Of a DNA stretch of 64,000 nt, positions 57,433 to 64,000 are shown piece after piece. The position numbers and the translations under genes were made by a program. The notes below the pieces were generated by a model. The model was given only the letters and a program-made list of their open reading frames with translations, was not told the DNA's origin and searched no databases. The DNA is from Alisma plantago-aquatica (Eukaryota; Streptophyta; Magnoliopsida; Alismatales; Alismataceae): assembly GCA_963693085.1 (NCBI GenBank), contig OY856409.1, forward strand, positions 1,615,119,711-1,615,183,710, read 5' to 3'. Positions within the stretch are counted from its first letter, which is position 1, and every line of letters starts with the position of its first letter.

Positions 57433-58306
57433 ATGGGTGACAATCAAGAAGGGAGATACTTCTTCAAAATTTTTGTCTTAAATGGGAGAAACTTTAAATA
57501 TTGGAAGATAAGAATGAAACTTCATATTGAAGGGTCAAGTTTTGAGTTGTAAAAAATGGTACATTTTCCATACAAGAAACTAGATGGGAAGTTATTAGAA
57601 TGGGATGTGGATACTTTGAAGAAAGAAACCTTGAATGAGAAAGACATAAGCATCCTTTGTGTCTCTCTCTCCCCCACTGAGTTAAATCAGATACGAAGAA
57701 AATTATGTGTCACATATGAGGGGATAAAGCAAGTGAAAAAAAACAACAGTCCACATACTCACACAACAACTTGAAAACTTCTAAATGAGAAGATGGAGTA
57801 TATTGTCTATATGTAATGTAGATTTATCCCATTGTCAATGCCTTAATAGCTTGGTCAACTTATGGATAGTGGCAAGGTATGCTCAAAGATTATTCTCTCT
57901 CTTCCTAGTGGGTTAAGAAAGTGACAAAATAGAAGAGACCAAAATTCCCTCCACTTTTATGATTGATGAAATTATCGGAAATTTTCAAGCCTATGAGGTA
58001 AGGTTGAACTAGAAAGAAGAAGAGGATATTGAAGAAAAGAATAAAAAGAAGAAGGACAATTAAATTCTTTTCATGCTTCATCAAGAGAAAACTTATAAGG
58101 ACAAGAAGATGTCATGCATTCCAAAGGTATACTCTACAAATATAAGACTTCTTCCTCCTCCCTATGCATCACATGTGGAAAGAAGGGTCATTACATGGTC
58201 GATTTCTCCCATGGAAAAAAGACCCATCATCTCAAGGGATACAAGAAAAGAGATGAAAAGCACAAGAAAAAGAAGAAAGTCTACAATATCTCTAGCAAGT
58301 CCTAGA
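57433..58306 (+). pseudogene. Copia-type gag with first zinc knuckle
   Basis: Starts at ATG 57433: M-G-D-N-Q-E-G ... L-N-G-R-N-F-K-Y-W-K-I-R-M, the opening of copia gag of the UBN2 type. After one stop the same frame continues (57556-57774) with W-D-V-D, L-N-E-K-D, L-S-P-T-E-L-N-Q-I and Y-E-G-I-K-Q-V-K, all landmarks of that family. Further stops follow. At 58165-58206 the knuckle reads C-I-T-C-G-K-K-G-H-Y-M-V-D-F, with Phe (58204-58206) for the last Cys, then a Lys-rich tail. The capsid domain is recognisable; the product is not functional. Confidence 0.85.
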
Positions 58307-59340
58307 AAAATATTGAATGAAAGATATAGTGAAAGTGAGGTTGGAGGATGCCACTTTGCTCATATGGAAAGCTCAACTGAAGATTTAAATGAGGTAGATA
58401 TAAACTCTTCATATAAAGAATCTTAGATTGAAATGATTCATGCTACTTGTGCCTCTCCTAAGTCTGCTAAGCATAAAAAGAAAAAGCTCACTGGTATTGT
58501 TGATAACTTGCATTAAGAAAAGATAATCATGGGCATAGTTATATCTACTTGCAAAATGATATTGCAATCTCCAAAAAATTATCTAATCTTGAATTGAAAT
58601 TCAATGGTGTAGATATAGAGCATAATACCTATCTTAGTCAAGTAAAATTATCTTAAAATTGAAACTGCTAGTATTTCTGATAAGGTGATTAAGTTTTTAT
58701 TTAAACCTTTTTGTCCTAGTTCAAATGAAGAGCATACCAAAATTGTTGATTCTCGCATGTTTGACATTAATACTCATAAAATTAAAAATGAGGAAAAAAA
58801 ATTATTGCAAGGAATTGAAAATGGTTTTGTCTTTCTATGCTTTTTATACTTGACAGTGATAATATTTCTATAAATATCCATGCTCTTGAATCTTGTTCCA
58901 ATTCTAATAGTAGAAAGTATGATATTGTTTCTTTTCATATTAAAAAGATTATTAAATGACTAAAACTCTTTGCTTAGAGATCAATCATTTCCATGCTAAA
59001 GACGATATCAAATAATTGCCTTCTACTACTACTCTTATTAATTATAATCATATGTTGAGATCCTCTTTCCAATCTTTCTTATAAGGCAAAAATATCTTAA
59101 AGATATCATTGATCATGCTACCAAGAAAATTGGTAAACATGGTATTGGATTTGATGTTAGCCAAAGGTACAACAAAGGAAAAAGGCATCAAAATTCTAAT
59201 GGATAATCCTCTATTTCCATGTCTAAGGGCACTTGATAGTCATTATTCTATACATTTCCCTTTAGGAAATGACCCAAAATGCAACATGATCTATGTGGCC
59301 AAACTAGCCCTTGTATACCCATAAAATATGATTGAGGGCC
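58307..59340 (+). pseudogene. Gag C-terminal extension with second degenerate knuckle
   Basis: The tail (58320-59100) has stretches rich in Lys, Asn, Leu and Glu, similar to the coiled coil of copy 1; the phrase CTTGAATCTTGTTCnA occurs in both (4070 and 58886). At 59241-59258 the knuckle end reads H-Y-S-I-H-F, again with Phe in the last Cys position, and a basic tail ends near 59330. Frames shift repeatedly. Confidence 0.65.
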
Positions 59341-60870
59341 ATTACATCTTTCTTCTTGTAAAAAAAGGATTCAAATGATCTTTTTATTTGAAAATTGACT
59401 TCAAGATCCTCACAAAAGAAGAAATGTGAGATTGCATATGCTTTGATAACAAGTTGTGGAACACACATTACGAATAGAGATTTTTAGTACTTATACTCAT
59501 ATCCAAACATTGCTTGATATTTCCAAGTTAGTTTGCACTTCATATATGGTTTTTGAGTCAAATGTTGTACATTGTGATTCTCATATTAATGTTTCTATAA
59601 AACTATCCATGATTCTTTTCAAGTGCATTACAAACTTCTTTTTACATGTACAGATATTTCTTAATTTTATCATGACTTCTGATTTATTTTCTTGAAAATT
59701 GTGTCTTTGCGGAGTAACTTTCATTATTTAATATTTATTTAAGAAAACCATTACCAATGAGTCCATTGAGATTTTTTTAGTGTTTTCATCAGTCGAGAAT
59801 GTCCACCCAAGAATTCAGTTGATGGTACTATGCAATGAATAAACAAATTGGATATTGGGTAACAAACTCCTTATCAACTAGATATTCTTAAGTGATGTAT
59901 CATTCCTATGGTGTTTCCCTTGGTACTTGGTTTTTTTATGCATATTACCTTGATCCAAATTTCATGTCTTGCACAAAACTATAGCTTCATGTTTTTTCAA
60001 CAAGTGTTATATCTCTATATCTTCCAACCACTTTTTCTTGGGTTTTTATGCCTATTTTGATAGTAATATCTTTCGAATTCTTGGTTGTTTTTTAAAGTTA
60101 CTTATGTTTTTCTATAACATGATACATCTTTCTAGTTGAACATCTTGTGTAAATGCAAGCTTGAGTTTCTTAGTTGTAATATTTTTGGCAGTGATGCATA
60201 TTTTCCAGTGAGTTATTCCATTTGTGCTTCTTAAATTCCATATTCCAATGTATGGATATTTCTCTACATCTCAAAATATCATGTTTAAAACTTGTAAATC
60301 TTTTGCAATAAATGAGATCATATGAGTATTCCTAACTTGTGATATCATCTAATAGTAGTCTTTTATCATATGGTTCTACTAGTATCCAACTATATGCTAT
60401 TATTGTATCTTGTTTCATACATACTTAAACTTGCTACTTATTTTGTATATTGATTATTTTGAGTTGCTTACCTAGACATGACATGATTTGTGTTAGAATT
60501 ACATATAGGTTTGTTGTGTTGCATACTTTAATTTTCTTTACATACATTGCCTATGAAATCCCTTGGCTTTTGGTCTCTTACTCTCCCTTTCTAAAAATCT
60601 TGAAACCCCCTATTTTTAAGATGATAAAGAGTAATAAGACAAGTATTACACAAGAAGTAAAGAGCGTACATGAAAATAAGACTTTGTTTATATAATTTTA
60701 TGAAAGAAAGTCTTACAAGAGAAATTGATAAATTGAGGGGCTGCATGAACTTCATTAGCATAAATTGAAGGGGGCATTTGTACTACATTCTTTGAAACCC
60801 TTAGGTTTCTCCAAAGGTATGATTTTACTTGAAATCTTTCAAAACATTTATGGAGTAGCTTGTCATCTTC
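59341..60870 (+). other. Non-coding tail of gag-only element, copy 2
   Basis: 1.5 kb between gag and the purine tract with no pol motif; the part near 59530-59600 is clearly similar to 4745-4790 of copy 1. Its conservation without coding capacity suggests that it was carried by the active family. Confidence 0.6.
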
Positions 60871-60883
60871 AAAAGGGGGAGAA
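60871..60883 (+). other. Polypurine tract of gag-only element, copy 2
   Basis: AAAAGGGGGAGAA directly before LTR start TGTTGAC. Confidence 0.8.
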
Positions 60884-62344
60884 TGTTGACTAAGGTCTAA
60901 ATTGACTAATCTTTTATTTTATTATTACTAAATCATTTCTCTTATTTGCATCTATTGTTTATTCTTAAGTAATTTCAAATTGACACTCTAAATGTTTAAA
61001 CTTGCAAACCCTAGTTTGGAGAAAACAAGTCATACATGCAATGAGATCAAAATCAAATATTACATAGATTATCTATGAGATCTACTTTTTAATCACTTGG
61101 AATTATTCTAAGACTTGTAATTAAGCTCAAAATTGTAATATATTAAGTAGATTGAATTAATATTTAACTTTTATTGCACTTTTCATTAACAATGTTTCTT
61201 CAAACACGGACTTTCATTAGTTGAATTGTCTCAGATATAACTCGGTAAGACCAATGTTGGTGGCTCAATCAATGACATCGGTTGAATTCTTAAATGATGA
61301 GAATTCCAGCTGATGAATGAAAAGTTCATGTTCAGATTTTATTCTCACCTGAGATATATTGGTCATCTGTCACAATAACCATGTTGTTGACTGAGATACT
61401 GGGTAGTTATGCAAAGTGTAAAACTAGCCATTAGAGAGGGCCAAGTAGTGATAATATATTTTTTGGACACCCCACTAACAACTAGAATTAGTTCTAAATA
61501 ATTGTAACAACTAGGAAGAAACATCAACTATAAGTAAGACTATTTAGTCTTCATTGCATGATTGTCCAAGCATTACAAACGTCCTTGTATTGTAGTTGAG
61601 AGGAAAAGTGTCCCAAAGTGCCTCCATCCACTCTCATGAGATTAACCACTTACCACATCCTATTAGAGTGAGTAGGAAATTTTGTAAGAGAACTAGTCAT
61701 CTACATATATCTTGTGAGGATGTCACTTCCCTACCTTTAAGATATATCTTTCTCATAAAGATGAATATGCTCTATCTTGGTTGACTAGGGAGATGAAGAA
61801 GAAGGGTAGGAGGACCATGGTGAAAAGCTTCTCACATGTGAAGAGGAATTCAAAGGCGGAAGATTGAAGTCAAGAGTGGGTAAGTCCTCGAAGTCCAAAG
61901 ACTCATTGCAAGAGTGATTAAGTACTTAATGAAGGGTCGAAGACTAATTGCGAGAATGGGTAAGCCCCTAGTATTGTTGAAGACTCATGGTCATGGATAG
62001 GTATGTCCTTTGTAACATTGTTGGATCCCTCAGCCTATATGGGAAGTATTTATCACTTGATCTAGAAAAGGATGGTCATTTGTTATAATGCTTATAATGT
62101 AATATAAGGAGTGACACAATATTAAAAAACCCTCAAGATTGACCCCTCTAGGTAGTGGAGCTACATACTTTGATATGGGATCAGTATAAATAGTACATTC
62201 ACTCGTGGATTGTTTAATCTCTCTCGCTTGCTTTTAATACTTGCATAATTATCTTGAAGAATAATTTGAAGGTATAGTAATTTTTGTTTAAGTAGTTTTG
62301 GCTCAATTCACCCCCAACCCTCTTGATCCCATCTATATCCAATA
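60884..62344 (+). repeat. 3' LTR of gag-only element, copy 2 (1.46 kb)
   Basis: TGTTGACTAAGG start and ...TATCCAATA end, aligned with 6243-7750 and, over the last third, with 56960-57379. The dyads seen in copy 1 survive only partly (CGGTTGAATTC ... GAGAATTC near 61280-61305). Confidence 0.78.
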
Positions 62345-64000
62345 GAGTCTAGTTTAACCGGCCAGCTGATGTAGCTACCAAGGCCATATGTGGGGAGGCA
62401 CATTATAGATTGTTAGCTAGTTAGAAAACCTAACTCTAAGTTTTTTATGATGATGTCATTGCTTGATGTGATGATTTTACATGTTTTGGTAGATTTCGTA
62501 TGGGTCCAAAGCGTTAATAAAATGACTAATATATTAAGTAATCAGATATAGGAATTTATTGTTAAGTTTTTCAATATTTAGCATCTTCATGGATTTTGTA
62601 ATATTGCTCATTTAATAAAGTATTTAACGACTTTGTTTATATTGTATATGCTGAATTCACTTCATGAAGAATGTTTGTTTTATCTTGTATACTTGCTGAA
62701 TTTTTGTTTATAGAACTAATATCTCACACACTAGACTAAATAAAATTTTAGGATATCCCTATTGATTATGAAGATAAAAATAGACCAAGAAGAATCATGC
62801 CACAAAACTTATTAGTAGTGTTTTAAAATTAAATTATTCATGATCCTTGCCTACTTAAGGTTCTATAATGTGTGAAAGAAAGGGTTATATTAGTCTAGTA
62901 ATAAAGTAATGTAATTTCTCTTCGTATAGTATAGTTTCTATATATGTGATTATGTATCGGAACATACTGAAAGTATCAAGTGATGAATAAGATCAGTTCT
63001 TGTGGTTTGATTATGTGTTGACTTATATGTGAAAAGAGTCTCATTAATATGTTATATATTTCAAGATAAAAAGGAAAAATGTATACATTTTTGTGTTATC
63101 CAACTTGATAATTTCATAACCTAATCATGTAGTGTAAGTATAGATTATGGGGATTTGACATGCTTTGTGTTATCCAACTTGTCATCTTGGTATTAGAGTT
63201 TAGATCAAGTTTTTAGGGACCATTAAGTTAATTCATTAGTCAAAGTCATAAGCATTGTATTTAGGAGGTTATGTGGCTATAGCTTTAGGGAAGATGAGCA
63301 TGTTGATACCCTCATCTAGTATCAGTATAATTGGATTGAATAATATCAAGATACTCTATCTAAACTTCCTTATATGCCCTAGCTAGGTATCTAGAGCAAA
63401 ATTGGGTTAGGGAGACATCCCAGAAGTATTGAAGTTAGAAGATCAAATATTAGTAACATCATTTTGAGCATAAATAGGATTTGATATAACTTTTCTTAAT
63501 GTTGATTTACATTTGAAATTAATAAAAATTTCTTTTTATGTACCGAATCATGAAATTCATATTCAAAAAGAATTCAAAGTTGATTATTATGAAGACCTAG
63601 TATAGACAAGGGAGCAATTTGGGGTCTATGGATGACTGTTGCTCAGGCTCCTACCCTTATGGCACCTTCAGCGGGGATATAGGGGTCACATTAGTCATTT
63701 AATCCTCTCTCATCTTTCCTCATCTCTCAAATCATCATCCCTATCGTGTGAAGATCTGTGGTAGTTGTCTTACCCCAGCCTCTGTAGCTCCCTTTATCTT
63801 ATGGTGTTGAGCATCACAAGAGTAAGCAAAACCAAAAATCAGGAGCATTGTGTTTGAATATCAACATTCCTCTTCCTTATTGGATCCCAAGATTTAGTCC
63901 TAGAGCATTGCCCCTCTGTTATTTGACATCCAGGGCAGGGTTGACTCTCAAGGGGTGCATATATTAGTGCATGATAGCATCTTGGTGGGAGGTCACTCTC
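62345..64000. other. AT-rich sequence, nothing recognised
   Basis: No ORF above 60 codons, no RNA gene, no repeat partner in the window. Confidence 0.5.

Larger units (their letters stand above)
56960..62344 (+). mobile_element. Gag-only LTR retroelement, copy 2 (nearly complete)
   Basis: Partial 5' LTR (56960-57379), primer-site remnant, gag (57433 to about 59340), a non-coding tail, a purine tract (60871-60883) and a complete 3' LTR (60884-62344). The internal part is only 3.5 kb and holds no protease, integrase, RT or RNase H motif. Copy 1 (4020-7750) has the same order and similar tail and LTR. The family is best explained as a gag-bearing non-autonomous copia derivative that would need pol proteins from a partner. 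The 5' LTR lacks about its first 1.0 kb. Confidence 0.82.

Overview
This window looks like repeat-rich, intergenic nuclear DNA of a seed plant with a large genome, probably an angiosperm. I cannot name the species. I find no intact host gene, tRNA or rRNA. Nearly everything recognisable is a decayed retrotransposon of a family typical of plants: an L1-type LINE, Ty1/copia, Ty3/gypsy of the Tat/Retand and chromovirus types, and a gag-only LTR element present twice. All alignments were made by eye. Domain names rest on motif order and on residues that can be read in the sequence.

Layout. 1-4019 is the 3' part of an L1-type LINE. Its 3' A-tail lies inside the gag remnant of a gag-only LTR element (to 7750, with its 3' LTR at 6243-7750). 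7751-8253 is an LTR-like fragment with its own TATA box. 8254 to about 12710 is a very long putative gypsy LTR that ends at a Met-tRNA-type primer site and carries a striking array of palindromes. From about 18250 to 36060 a Tat-type Ty3/gypsy element runs on the minus strand: gag and protease-RT-RNase H at the right, second RNase H and integrase at the left. A 10.4-kb copia element (20027-30420, two 2.0-kb LTRs) split it inside the RNase H region. That copia was itself hit by a 1.5-kb minus-strand retroposon (23299-24825) flanked by 13-bp target duplications. To the right, a 9.8-kb Ty3/gypsy chromovirus (37284-47048, LTRs of 2.9 kb, 5-bp duplication ATATT) inserted beyond the Tat gag. 47049-56959 holds only diffuse repeat debris: a 305-bp duplication, a possible LINE ORF1 scrap, a 0.7-kb foldback element and one end of a minus-strand LTR. 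56960-62344 is the second, longer gag-only element. Nothing recognisable follows up to 64000.

How the parts relate. The nesting gives a relative order: Tat element first, then copia and chromovirus into or beside it, then the small retroposon into copia; separately, the LINE into the gag-only element. All coding regions carry stops, frameshifts or lost catalytic residues, so nothing here should move on its own. The most unusual signals are not coding. (1) Palindromic units at 9473-10512 have arms that change sequence together and so keep their pairing; eight of them repeat at an exact 26-bp period downstream of the LTR's TATA box. (2) There is a gag-only LTR family in which both copies replace the last zinc-knuckle cysteine with phenylalanine. 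(3) The LINE and the unrelated-looking retroposon share a 3' end. (4) CG-containing dyads recur upstream of the TATA box in several unrelated LTR families.
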